From Igneacidithiobacillus sp041146875 (GTDB taxonomy: Bacteria > Pseudomonadota > Gammaproteobacteria > Acidithiobacillales > Acidithiobacillaceae), in assembly GCF_041146875.1 (NCBI RefSeq), contig NZ_JBFRXP010000012.1, forward strand, positions 25,899 to 89,898: a stretch of DNA of 64,000 nucleotides, read 5' to 3'. The notes beneath the pieces were generated by a model. That model ran no database searches, had not been told where the DNA came from, and saw nothing but the letters and a program-made list of their open reading frames with translations. The position numbers and the translations under genes were made by a program. This document shows positions 52,463 to 61,241 of the stretch, one piece after another. Positions within the stretch are counted from its first letter, which is position 1; each line of letters begins with the position of its first letter.

Positions 52463-53689
52463 TCAATTCACTGCGGAAGATTGCGACTCCGGCTGCAGTG
52501 CCGCCTGAGCAGTCCCTACCCAGGCGTTAGCTGTCGACACCAACTCTGGCTCGGCCGGGTTGGCAATAAAATGTGGTGACATGATTTGCACGTCATTTTC
52601 GTTAAACACATCGAGGACCTCAGCATGCAAATGGGACTGCACCAGAGCATGTCCACCATGCAAGGCCACATCGAAACAAGCAACCAGCGTGTACTCAATG
52701 TAAAAGTCGGACAAGGCGCTTTGTAACACATAGGGCGCCGGATCAGCCAACAGACCTGGACTGCGCCGGGCCGCAGCCAGCAGCATCGCCTGCACCTGCC
52801 GCCACGGCGTCGAATAATCAATAGATACAGATACCTGGAGTGTATGGCGTTTACCTGTACCGTCACGGGAAAAATTGCGGATTGGCTGACTAAAGACCAC
52901 GGCGTTGGGAATACTCACCTCTTCGCCGGTCCCCGTCTCGATGCGCGTTGCAAAAATACCGATCTTGACTACGGTACCGCGGGTATTGCCAATAGCGACG
53001 TACTCACCAGCACGCAAGGCGTGGGAATAGAGCATGGAAAAACCGGCCAGGGCCTGCCCGACCACGCTCTGCCCGCCGAGGGAGATCATCAGACCCGCCA
53101 GTACCGAAACCCCCTGAAAGGTGGCACTGCTCGACCCCGGCAAGTAGGGGTAGGCCAGCGCCAGAGCGAAGAGCCAGATGAGCAAAGCGCTGATCTGCCG
53201 CGTTGGTGCGGCAAGGTCAGCGGAAATCCACGACACACGGATGCGCCCATTCTCGACCCTCCGTAGGAAGGCGGAATTGGCTTGCACCAGCGCCCGCGCC
53301 AACACAAAAATGAGGACCGCCATCAACAGATTCGGCAGACTCCCCAAAATCCCCTGCACGACATGACCCAGCCATTTCTCCAGCCATAACGACAGCCGCA
53401 CCCCGAGATGATGGCTGAAGTCGAACTGGCGCAGCACAAAGGTAACGAATAGCGCGGTCACCAATGCATACGAGGCCCAAAAAAGCAGGCGCAAGAACCC
53501 GGAAAGCAAGAACTGCAGCTGGCTTAAATACTGACCTAGCGAACCCTGGCGTTGGCGCAGCAAGGCACGGGCAAGACGCGTCTGGCACCAGACATGCGTA
53601 ACGTGCAGCCCCCATAACAGCAGGAGAGCCAACAGGGCCGCCAGAAAGGACCACAACAGCGAAAAACCGACCGATGCGAGCTCGGACAT
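52463..53689 (-). CDS. MscS-family mechanosensitive channel
   Basis: A 408-residue membrane protein with about five helices and the MscS core: pore helix GLMISLGGQSVVGQALAGF and beta domain GEYVAIGNTRGTVVKIG followed by VSIPNAVVFSQPIRNFS. It releases solutes on osmotic down-shock. It has an extra N-terminal membrane region compared with the 286-residue E. coli MscS. ATG is followed downstream, after 14 bases, by the amide-hydrolase gene. Confidence 0.92.
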   Translation of the reverse strand: MSELASVGFSLLWSFLAALLALLLLWGLHVTHVWCQTRLARALLRQRQGSLGQYLSQLQFLLSGFLRLLFWASYALVTALFVTFVLRQFDFSHHLGVRLSLWLEKWLGHVVQGILGSLPNLLMAVLIFVLARALVQANSAFLRRVENGRIRVSWISADLAAPTRQISALLIWLFALALAYPYLPGSSSATFQGVSVLAGLMISLGGQSVVGQALAGFSMLYSHALRAGEYVAIGNTRGTVVKIGIFATRIETGTGEEVSIPNAVVFSQPIRNFSRDGTGKRHTLQVSVSIDYSTPWRQVQAMLLAAARRSPGLLADPAPYVLQSALSDFYIEYTLVACFDVALHGGHALVQSHLHAEVLDVFNENDVQIMSPHFIANPAEPELVSTANAWVGTAQAALQPESQSSAVN

Positions 53690-53735
53690 TTCTCTTCCTC
53701 ACGACTTATTTGCTTGCATTATTCCATTTGTGGCG

Positions 53736-55928
53736 CTATCGGGCCATCTCCCAATATGGGCGCTGACGGGTGGCGCTGGGCAAGCGCAGTTTGCTGCCCT
53801 GCCAATGCCAAGGCTGCCCGCCACCTTCCCCCAAGTAGCGAATACTGGCATAGGGGTAGGCGTGTAGCAGGGCGTGGCGCTGCCAGGCATCCCAGGTGTA
53901 GGGGGCAAAAATCACCTTTGGGCCAATTTGCAAATGGGCAGCAAGAAAACGGGTCTCCGTAGCCTCATCCATGTCACCCAGGATCACGACCCGGTCCTGG
54001 TCCAGACTCAACACACAGGGCTGCAGCGAGGAAAAATGCAGCATTTTTCCACCAGGAATTGACCCTCCGGTACATACCCTGCTTACCCGCTCAAGTTCTG
54101 GCAAGCGATTTCCTACGGGGAGCACGGTCTGCTCGGCAGCGGGCAGGGGATGTGGCGAGGAAAGGTCACCCAATACCCAAACCCGCACGCGCTTCTGCCC
54201 GGCCTGCTGTAATTGCGCCGCCAATAGGGGTGCCAGGGCGCGTTGGTCGGGGCGATGCCAGAGATTGGCGGTGTAGAGCCCGGTGTCGCGTCCCGACTGC
54301 CAAAACAGCGCCATACCCTTGCCGACGGGCAACTCGTCGAGGCGAAAGCCATCGGGGGTATGTCCCGGTGCCAGCAACGGTACAAAGCCAAGATAGGCCA
54401 GGTTGCGCCCCGGCCAGTGACGCGGCAACAGCAGCAACGCAAAAAGGAGTGCGCTGGCCAGGGCCGCCCAAAAACGTCCTGGGGCTACCGTCAATAGTGC
54501 CCAAGGCCAATGCCGCAACCAATCGAGCAAGGCCGTCACCGCCTGCATCTCCAGAGCGACGAGACGAAACAGGACACGGTAGGCCAACTCCCAATCGAGC
54601 AGGGCAAACACTGCTCCCAACAAGGCCAAGGGCACCGCCAGCAGCTCGATCAAGGGGATGACCAGGAGATTGGCGAGCGGCGAGATCAGGGAAATGCTGC
54701 CAAAAAGAAACGCGAGAAGGGGTAGCAACAAGATCGAGACACGCCATTGCGCCACCAGCGCCTGGCGCCAGTGTCCTTCCTCCATACCCAGGCTGATCAG
54801 CACCGCCACCGCCAGAATCGACAGCCAATAGCCGAGGTCGATGACCTGGCCAGGGTCGAGCAGGGCCATCATCGCGGCACTGAAGGCCAAACCCGACCAC
54901 ACCGCATGTCGACGTCCCAGCAGGGCTGCCACACTGGCAGCGGTGATCATCCATGCTGCCCGCTCGCCTGGGCTTTGCATGCCCGCCAAGTAGGCGTAGG
55001 TCCAAGCCACTGGAATTGCCGCCAGCAAGGCCGCCTGCGGCGCTGGCCAGCGCCGCACTAGGGCCGGGATGCGGCGCCATAGAAAACGCCAGAACCAAAG
55101 AAAAAATCCGGTCACTACCGCCACGTGGGAGCCCGAAATTACCAATAGATGTGCGGTGCCGGTGTCACGATAGATCTGCCAGATCTCCGCTGGGAGTTGA
55201 TTACCAATGCCCACCGTCAGGGCTTGTACGTATCCCGCCCAAACCCTTGGTAAGGCGGCATTACTGGCCTGTACCACTCGGCTGCGCCACTGCGCGAGCA
55301 GATCCAGAGGATGCCAGGAGGATGGTGTTACAGGAGTAGCCGAAACGATCTTTCCGGCACCGAGCACACCTTGCCAGAAGCGTTGCCGCGGCAGGTCGAC
55401 AAAGGCGCTGTGGCGCAGGGTCTGCAAAGACTCAGTACGGACTTCCAGCCGCCAACGCTGTCCAGTAACCGGCACTTCGGGCAGGGCGCCATGCAGCTCA
55501 AGCAAGGGCGGCGCCGGCCGCTTCTGCCCCCCCGACTCAAGGATTTCTGGGGCGATATGCACGCGCCATTGCCCCCTCTGCTCTTGTGGAATGCCCTCTA
55601 TGCGCCCCGTGACGGTATAGGAATGCCCGGCGGGTAGGGCCAATCCGATCAGGTGTCTTGCCTGCAGGTCGGCGCCCAAAAAGGCCAGCGCAACACAGGC
55701 CGGCAGGAGGGCTTGGTGCCAGCGCCAGGCAAGAAGGACAGAAGCCAGTAACGCGAGTCCCGCAGGTAGCCAGGCAGGCAATGCCGTAAAGAACTGAAAA
55801 AACAACACACCACTTAGCAGCGCCAAAGACACGGTAAGCAGACTCGGCCAGGATTTGGACCAGTGCGCGAGACTCGCTAGACTAGGGCCTCTTTGTCCCG
55901 ACAGGATTCCCCTTGCGCCTGCCCGCAT
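53736..55928 (-). CDS. comEC: ComEC/Rec2 family DNA-uptake channel with degenerate C-terminal domain
   Basis: A 730-residue polytopic protein: N-terminal membrane helices, an OB-fold segment (YTVTGRIEGIPQEQRGQW), the competence domain with GTAHLLVISGSHVAVVTGFF, and a C-terminal region where a metallo-beta-lactamase domain normally lies. It should carry single-stranded DNA across the inner membrane. The C-terminal domain lacks the HxHxDH metal site: the region reads VWVLGDLSSPHPLPAAE, so nuclease activity is doubtful. GGAGG precedes the ATG by five bases, although the first 16 bases overlap the divergent gene. Confidence 0.88.
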   Translation of the reverse strand: MRAGARGILSGQRGPSLASLAHWSKSWPSLLTVSLALLSGVLFFQFFTALPAWLPAGLALLASVLLAWRWHQALLPACVALAFLGADLQARHLIGLALPAGHSYTVTGRIEGIPQEQRGQWRVHIAPEILESGGQKRPAPPLLELHGALPEVPVTGQRWRLEVRTESLQTLRHSAFVDLPRQRFWQGVLGAGKIVSATPVTPSSWHPLDLLAQWRSRVVQASNAALPRVWAGYVQALTVGIGNQLPAEIWQIYRDTGTAHLLVISGSHVAVVTGFFLWFWRFLWRRIPALVRRWPAPQAALLAAIPVAWTYAYLAGMQSPGERAAWMITAASVAALLGRRHAVWSGLAFSAAMMALLDPGQVIDLGYWLSILAVAVLISLGMEEGHWRQALVAQWRVSILLLPLLAFLFGSISLISPLANLLVIPLIELLAVPLALLGAVFALLDWELAYRVLFRLVALEMQAVTALLDWLRHWPWALLTVAPGRFWAALASALLFALLLLPRHWPGRNLAYLGFVPLLAPGHTPDGFRLDELPVGKGMALFWQSGRDTGLYTANLWHRPDQRALAPLLAAQLQQAGQKRVRVWVLGDLSSPHPLPAAEQTVLPVGNRLPELERVSRVCTGGSIPGGKMLHFSSLQPCVLSLDQDRVVILGDMDEATETRFLAAHLQIGPKVIFAPYTWDAWQRHALLHAYPYASIRYLGEGGGQPWHWQGSKLRLPSATRQRPYWEMAR

Positions 55929-56485
55929 TTTTCCGCCTCCCTCGCCGTGAGGAAATCCTCAGAAAACGTCCTCTTGGACGTTTCACCCACTATCTAACCC
56001 ACAGTGCCTACTGGCAGCTCAAACGCAGTAACCTGGCGCGGGCGGGTGCCCTGGGCACCTTTATTGGCACGCTTCCCTATTTTGGGCACGAACTGACCAT
56101 TCTGGTTCTCTGTTTGGTGCTGCACCGATGGCGCCGCATTGATGTAAATATACCTCTCGCCATGCTCATGCCCTTTATTGTTACCGGGCCACTCACCATC
56201 GTCGAGGTATTCTACGCTTCCTATCAGCTCGGCTACTGGCTGATGCAGCAAGTGCATATGGCGCCCGCCATCACCATTCACTATGCCGACATCCAGCGTC
56301 TGGTGCACGGCAATATTGGCTTGCTCTCCATGGGCGACCGTCTCTGGCACGCCTATTGGGTCACCTGGGTTGGCAGCATCATTTTGGGCAGCGCGCTCGG
56401 CGCCACCGTCTACGCGGGAATCATGCTGGGCTGGCGGGTTTGGGTCAACTGGCGCTTGTTTCGCCGTCGCCAAAGCCGCAGCTAG
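55913..56485 (+). CDS. DUF2062 membrane protein
   Basis: A 190-residue protein with a basic N-terminus and three or four membrane helices. GTFIGTLPYFGHELTILVLC is typical of DUF2062, whose function is unknown. A TTG start at 55913 has AGGA six bases upstream and is the best candidate. Its 5' end overlaps comEC head-to-head by 16 bases. At the 3' end the stop TAG shares bases with the lolD stop (CTAG at 56482-56485). Confidence 0.75.
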   Translation: MRLPAFFRLPRREEILRKRPLGRFTHYLTHSAYWQLKRSNLARAGALGTFIGTLPYFGHELTILVLCLVLHRWRRIDVNIPLAMLMPFIVTGPLTIVEVFYASYQLGYWLMQQVHMAPAITIHYADIQRLVHGNIGLLSMGDRLWHAYWVTWVGSIILGSALGATVYAGIMLGWRVWVNWRLFRRRQSRS

Positions 56486-57171
56486 GGGACGGCGGTTTCC
56501 TGTAGCACTCCGTCGCGCAGGTGCAGCACCCGCGCCATGCGCTCGGCCAAGGCCGGCTCGTGCGTCACTACCACCATCGCCGTTCCCAATTCAGCATTCA
56601 GGTCGAGCATCAGCGCATGTACTGCCTCAGCGGCGTTGCGATCAAGATTACCCGTCGGTTCATCGGCCAAAAGCAATGCCGGACGCGTCACCAGGGCGCG
56701 CGCCAGGGCCACGCGCTGGCGCTCGCCGCCGGAAAGCATCCCCGGTTTGTGCTGGTAGCGCTGCCCTAGCCCCACGCGGTCTAGTAGTTCCTTGGCCCTG
56801 GGCTCACTGACGGCGCGCTTTTCACGACGAATCAGAAGCGGCAACAACACATTCTCCAGCGCCGTAAATTCCGGCAGCAGACGGTGCAGCTGATAAACAA
56901 AGCCGATATTCTGATTGCGCAGGCGACTACGTTCGGCTTCCGGGAGGCGGTAGAGATCCTGCCCTAAAACCCGTACCGTGCCACTACTGGGTCGCTCCAG
57001 ACCCCCCATCAGATGCATCAGTGTGCTTTTGCCCTGCCCTGAGGCACCGACAATACCCAAGCGCTCGCCGCGTCGCAGCTCCAGACAGATATCACGTAGC
57101 ACGTCCAGGCGTCCGCCGCCAAAGCTGTAGCCATGGCGGAGATGTTCCACTTGCAGGACGACATCACTCAT
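56482..57171 (-). CDS. lolD: Lipoprotein-releasing system ATPase LolD
   Basis: A 229-residue ABC ATPase: Walker A GASGQGKST (42-50), signature LSGGERQR, Walker B ALLLADEPTGNLD and switch histidine in VVVTHEPALAERM. It powers lipoprotein release toward LolA. ATG at 57171 has GGAGG eight bases upstream; the frame is open 12 codons earlier inside lolC. It overlaps lolC by eight bases. Confidence 0.95.
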   Translation of the reverse strand: MSDVVLQVEHLRHGYSFGGGRLDVLRDICLELRRGERLGIVGASGQGKSTLMHLMGGLERPSSGTVRVLGQDLYRLPEAERSRLRNQNIGFVYQLHRLLPEFTALENVLLPLLIRREKRAVSEPRAKELLDRVGLGQRYQHKPGMLSGGERQRVALARALVTRPALLLADEPTGNLDRNAAEAVHALMLDLNAELGTAMVVVTHEPALAERMARVLHLRDGVLQETAVP

Positions 57172-58408
57172 AGCGCAACGCCTCCGCTGGGTCGACGCGG
57201 GAGGCACGCCAAGATGGATAAAGGGTCGCCAACCAGCTCATCAGCAATGCGGCGATAGCCACGTGTAGCACATCTGCCGGTTCCAGGCGCGATGGCAACT
57301 GACTAATGGAATAGACCTCGGGGGAAAGAAACTGCACATGAAAGAGCTGTTCGATGAAAGGCACGATGGTCGGAATATTCAGCGCCAGCAGCACGCCACC
57401 GAGTACACCTAAGGCGGTACCAAAAAGGCCGATAATTACTCCCTGCACCATGAAGATGAGCATAATACTGCGCGGTCGCGCCCCCAAAGTACGCAGGATC
57501 GCAATATCCGGCTCCTTGTCTGTCACTACCATCACCAGGGTAGCGACGATGTTGAAGGCGGCCACGGCAATGATCAACGACAAGATCACGAACATCACCA
57601 GCTTTTCCATGGCCAGGGCCTTGAAGAAATTCTCGTGGGTCTGGGTCCAGTCCTGTACGTAAAACGCCGGGCCGAGGATCTTTTGCAGGCGTGCCGCAAA
57701 GACCGGGGCGTTGAAGGGGTCTTTGATCTGCATACGCAGACCCGTCACCCCCGAGCCCATATTGTAGAGTGCCTGCGCGTCCGGCAGGCTGATATAGGCC
57801 ATACCGCTGTCGTAGGCGTAGATACCGACAGAGAAGATACCCACGACGGTAAATTGGCGCAGGGTTGGCGTTACCCCCAGGGGCGTGACCCCACCCTTGG
57901 GCGAGATCAGGGTGATCTTGCTGCCCATCGTCGCCCCCAGTTGCCGCGCCAGGGCACGCCCGAGCACGATACCCCAGGGATGCTTCTGCAAGGCGTCGAG
58001 GCTACCTGCCTTTATGTCCTGCGCCAGACGATTGACGTGCCCCTCTAACTGCGGGTCGATACCATCAATCAGGGCACCGCTCACTAGACCATCATGGGAG
58101 AGCATGGCCTGCGCCTCGACATAGGGCGCCACGCCGGTCACTCCCTGCACTTGCGAGAGATTCTTTTCCGACTCGCGCCAATCGAGCACCGGTACCCCAT
58201 TGCCTTGCACGATGACATCAGAGGTAACGGCGAGGATGCGGCTACGCAGGGTATGGTCGAAGCCATTCATCACCGCCATGACGGTAATCAGGGCAGCAAC
58301 ACCAATCACCATGCCGAGGATGGCCGTGCCGGTAATGAAGGAAATGAAATGGTTGCGCCGCTTGGCGCGGGTGTAGCGCAGGCCCACCCAGAGTTCGAAA
58401 GGGCTCAT
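57164..58408 (-). CDS. lolC: Lipoprotein-releasing system permease LolC/E
   Basis: A 414-residue inner-membrane permease with one N-terminal helix (about 22-48), a large periplasmic domain and three C-terminal helices, the LolCE/FtsX-like architecture. MNGFDHTLRSRIL and RTLGARPRSIMLIF are family motifs. Only one permease gene is present beside lolD, so it may act as a homodimer (LolF type). ATG overlaps the lysS stop (ATGA). Confidence 0.93.
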   Translation of the reverse strand: MSPFELWVGLRYTRAKRRNHFISFITGTAILGMVIGVAALITVMAVMNGFDHTLRSRILAVTSDVIVQGNGVPVLDWRESEKNLSQVQGVTGVAPYVEAQAMLSHDGLVSGALIDGIDPQLEGHVNRLAQDIKAGSLDALQKHPWGIVLGRALARQLGATMGSKITLISPKGGVTPLGVTPTLRQFTVVGIFSVGIYAYDSGMAYISLPDAQALYNMGSGVTGLRMQIKDPFNAPVFAARLQKILGPAFYVQDWTQTHENFFKALAMEKLVMFVILSLIIAVAAFNIVATLVMVVTDKEPDIAILRTLGARPRSIMLIFMVQGVIIGLFGTALGVLGGVLLALNIPTIVPFIEQLFHVQFLSPEVYSISQLPSRLEPADVLHVAIAALLMSWLATLYPSWRASRVDPAEALRYE

Positions 58409-59889
58409 GCTTGCTCAGGTCGCAAATGGGGGAAGAGGATCACCTCACGAATGCTCGGCTGATCTGCCAGCAGCATCACCAGACGGTCGATGCCCATACC
58501 CACGCCAGCGGTGGGCGGCATGCCGTACTCCAGCGCGCGGATATAGTCGTGGTCGTAGAACATGGCTTCATCGTCCCCCGCCTCCTTGGCTAGGACCTGC
58601 GCCTGAAAGCGTTCTGCCTGGTCTTCCGGATCGTTGAGCTCGGAGAAGCCATTGGCCAGCTCGCGTCCGGCGATGAAGAGCTCGAAGCGATCGGTGACTT
58701 CCGGGTCGGCATCGCTGGCGCGCGCCAAGGGGCTAACCTCGGTGGGATATTCGATGATGAAGGTCGGCTGCTGAAGCTGCGTCTCGACGGTCTTTTCGAA
58801 GATCTCGATGAGGCGCTTGCCCCAACCCCAGCCCGCCTGCACCGGCATCCCTAGCGCCCGCAATTTGGCTTCGAGGACGGCGGGATCGCGCAGGTTTGCG
58901 CCGTGCAGATCGGGATTATAGGCGCGCACCGCCTCGGCCACGCTGAGGCGGGCAAAGGACTTGCCCAAGTCAATTTCCTGCCCCTGATAGATGATGCTCG
59001 TCTGCCCCAAGGCCGCTTGCGCTGCAGCGCGAATGAGATGCTCCGTCCGATCCATGGCAATGTGGTAATCGGCGTAGGCCTCATACCACTCGAGCATGGT
59101 GAATTCGGGATTGTGGCGGGTGGAGATACCTTCGTTGCGGAAATTGCGGTTGATCTCAAAGACGCGCTCGACCCCACCAACCACCAGGCGCTTCAAATAC
59201 AGCTCGGGCGCGATGCGCAAATACAGGGTCATGTCGAGGGCATGATGATGGGTAACGAAAGGTTTGGCCGTGGCGCCGCCGGGAATCGGCTGCATCATCG
59301 GCGTTTCCACTTCGATGAACTGCAGGGCAGTAAGACCATGGCGCAGCGCTGCCGTGGTCGCCGAACGGACCTGGAAGGTGCGCCGCGCCTGCTCAGTCAC
59401 AATCAAATCCACATAACGCTGACGGAAGCGGGTCTCCGCATCGCTCAAGCCATGCCATTTCTCCGGCAGCGGGCGCAGGGCCTTGGACAGCAGTTGCAGG
59501 GAATGCACGCGCAAGCTCAGTTCCCCGGTCTTGCTACGAAACAGCTTCCCCTCGACGCCAATCACGTCACCCAGGTCGAATTCCTTAAATTGCGCATAGC
59601 TGCCCTCGCCCAGCTCATCGCGGCTGAGAAAGAGCTGCAAACGACCGCTGCCATCCTGCAGATCGGCAAAACTCGCCTTGCCCATTACCCGTCGGGTCAT
59701 CAGACGCCCGCCCAGGCGGGCGGCAATCGGTTCCCGCTCCAGCGCCGCAGCATCCATATCCGCACAGCGCCGCTGCAGATCGCCAGCCTCGGCATCGCGG
59801 CGGAAGGCATTGGGATAGGCGCGGCCACTCTCGCGCCAGCGCTGCAGCTTCTCCCAGCGCACCTGCATCTGATCGTTGCGTTCTTCCAT
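58405..59889 (-). CDS. lysS: Lysyl-tRNA synthetase, class II
   Basis: A 494-residue class II synthetase: anticodon-binding OB fold (about 55-150), motif 1 near residue 190, motif 2 RNFRNEGISTRHNPEFTMLE and motif 3 GVGMGIDRLVMLL at the C-terminus. GAGGG lies upstream of the ATG. prfB precedes it by 20 bases, an order common in bacteria. Confidence 0.97.
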   Translation of the reverse strand: MEERNDQMQVRWEKLQRWRESGRAYPNAFRRDAEAGDLQRRCADMDAAALEREPIAARLGGRLMTRRVMGKASFADLQDGSGRLQLFLSRDELGEGSYAQFKEFDLGDVIGVEGKLFRSKTGELSLRVHSLQLLSKALRPLPEKWHGLSDAETRFRQRYVDLIVTEQARRTFQVRSATTAALRHGLTALQFIEVETPMMQPIPGGATAKPFVTHHHALDMTLYLRIAPELYLKRLVVGGVERVFEINRNFRNEGISTRHNPEFTMLEWYEAYADYHIAMDRTEHLIRAAAQAALGQTSIIYQGQEIDLGKSFARLSVAEAVRAYNPDLHGANLRDPAVLEAKLRALGMPVQAGWGWGKRLIEIFEKTVETQLQQPTFIIEYPTEVSPLARASDADPEVTDRFELFIAGRELANGFSELNDPEDQAERFQAQVLAKEAGDDEAMFYDHDYIRALEYGMPPTAGVGMGIDRLVMLLADQPSIREVILFPHLRPEQA

Positions 59890-59909
59890 GCCCTACCCTC
59901 GCCCCTGCC

Positions 59910-61008
59910 TTAGAGACCAGCCTTCAAGGCTGCCTCAATGAAAATATCCAAACTGCCATCGAGCACCTTTTGTGTGTCGCCCACTTCGACACTGGTACGC
60001 AGGTCTTTGATCCGCGACTGGTCGAGCACATACGAACGAATCTGATGCCCCCAGCCGATGTCGCTCTTACTGTCTTCCAGTGCCTGCTTTTCGGCTTCGC
60101 GCTTTTTCAGCTCCATCTCAAAGAGCTTGGAACGCAACATACGCATCGCCTCGGCGCGGTTCTTGTGCTGCGAACGGTCGGTCTGGCAGGCAACCACAAT
60201 GCCCGAGGGCACGTGGGTAATGCGTACCGCCGAGTCGGTCTTGTTGATGTGCTGCCCGCCGGCGCCACTGGCGCGGTAGGTGTCGACCTTCAGGTCCGCC
60301 GGATTGATCTCCACCTCAAAGCTATCGTCGATTTCGGGGTAGATGAAGACGCTGGCAAAGCTGGTGTGACGGCGATTGCCAGAATCGAAGGGCGATTTGC
60401 GTACCAAACGATGCACTCCCGTCTCGCTGCGCAACCAACCGAAGGCATGATCGCCCTTCACGTGGATACTGGCCGACTTGATCCCCGCCACTTCCCCCTC
60501 AGATACCTCGACCAGATCGGCAGCAAAGCCATGCGCCTCGGCCCAACGCAGATACATGCGCAGAATCATCTCCGCCCAATCCTGCGCCTCGGTGCCGCCA
60601 GCACCGGACTGGATATCGACAAAGCAGTCCGAGGCATCGTGCGGACCAGAGAACATGCGCTGAAATTCCAGTTTCTCCACCGCCGCCAGGGCTTGATCGA
60701 GATCGGCATCCACAGCCGCCAAGAGATCGCTGTCATCCTCGCTCAGGGCCAGATCCAGCATCTCGGCGCTATCGCCAAGACTCGCCGCAAGCTTGTCCAT
60801 CGGCTGCACGATGGCTTCCAGACTGGCGCGTTCCCGCCCCAGATCCTGCGCCTTCTCCGGCTGGTTCCAGATGCCTGGGTCTTCCAGCTCCCGCCCGACT
60901 TCTTCTAATCGACCACGCTTTTCTTCGAGGTCAAAGATACCCCCTCAGGCCGTCCAGACGGGCCTGGAGATCGTCGCGCAGGGCGCGCATCTCGTTTACT
61001 TCACGCAT
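59910..61008 (-). CDS. prfB: Peptide chain release factor 2 with programmed +1 frameshift
   Basis: RF2 is encoded in two frames. Frame one begins at ATG 61008 (AAGGA six bases upstream), reads 25 codons and meets an in-frame TGA at 60933-60931. A +1 shift continues in the frame that ends at 59910, giving a 365-residue protein, the usual RF2 length. The GGQ motif is in ASGAGGQHINKTD. RF2 recognises UGA and UAA stops; low RF2 increases the shift and so raises its own level. A gene call beginning inside the second frame would lack the first 65 residues. Confidence 0.95.
60928..60946 (-). promoter_or_regulatory. RF2 programmed frameshift site
   Basis: On the minus strand the sequence AGGGGGTATCTTTGAC contains all classic elements: an internal Shine-Dalgarno-like AGGGGG, the slippery CTT codon and the in-frame TGA followed by C, a poor termination context. 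Translation slips from CTT to TTT and continues with GAC. Confidence 0.95.
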
Positions 61009-61065
61009 CACTCATCCTTGGGTAAGGGACCAGCGCCACCGGGCCTCAGGCCCCCGACGGCAAAG

Positions 61066-61080
61066 GCGCATAGTATGCGC
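61066..61080. other. Perfect 15-base palindrome upstream of prfB
   Basis: GCGCATAGTATGCGC is a perfect inverted repeat with a single central base, 58 bases before the prfB ATG. It overlaps a possible minus-strand -10 (TACTAT). It could be an operator, but no regulator is suggested by the context and the assignment is weak. Confidence 0.3.
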
Positions 61081-61241
61081 AAAGATGGGGGTGACGGCTA
61101 GCGGGGTGACGACGGTTGTTAGCCCCACGTAGCGATGTTCCCTTCGACTGGCGGACGGGGAGCGGTCAGCTCTGCGCGACAAACCCACGCAAGCCGGTGG
61201 AGAGTTTCGGATCAGCGCAGAGATTCCTTAGTCAGCCAATG

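Noticed and set aside
58903..60908. Two plus-strand open frames of over 300 codons
   Set aside because: They are shadows of lysS and prfB, both unmistakable on the minus strand.
61009..61241. tRNA or small RNA in the gap before prfB
   Set aside because: GC-rich segments are present but no cloverleaf with an acceptor stem and TψC arm could be drawn.
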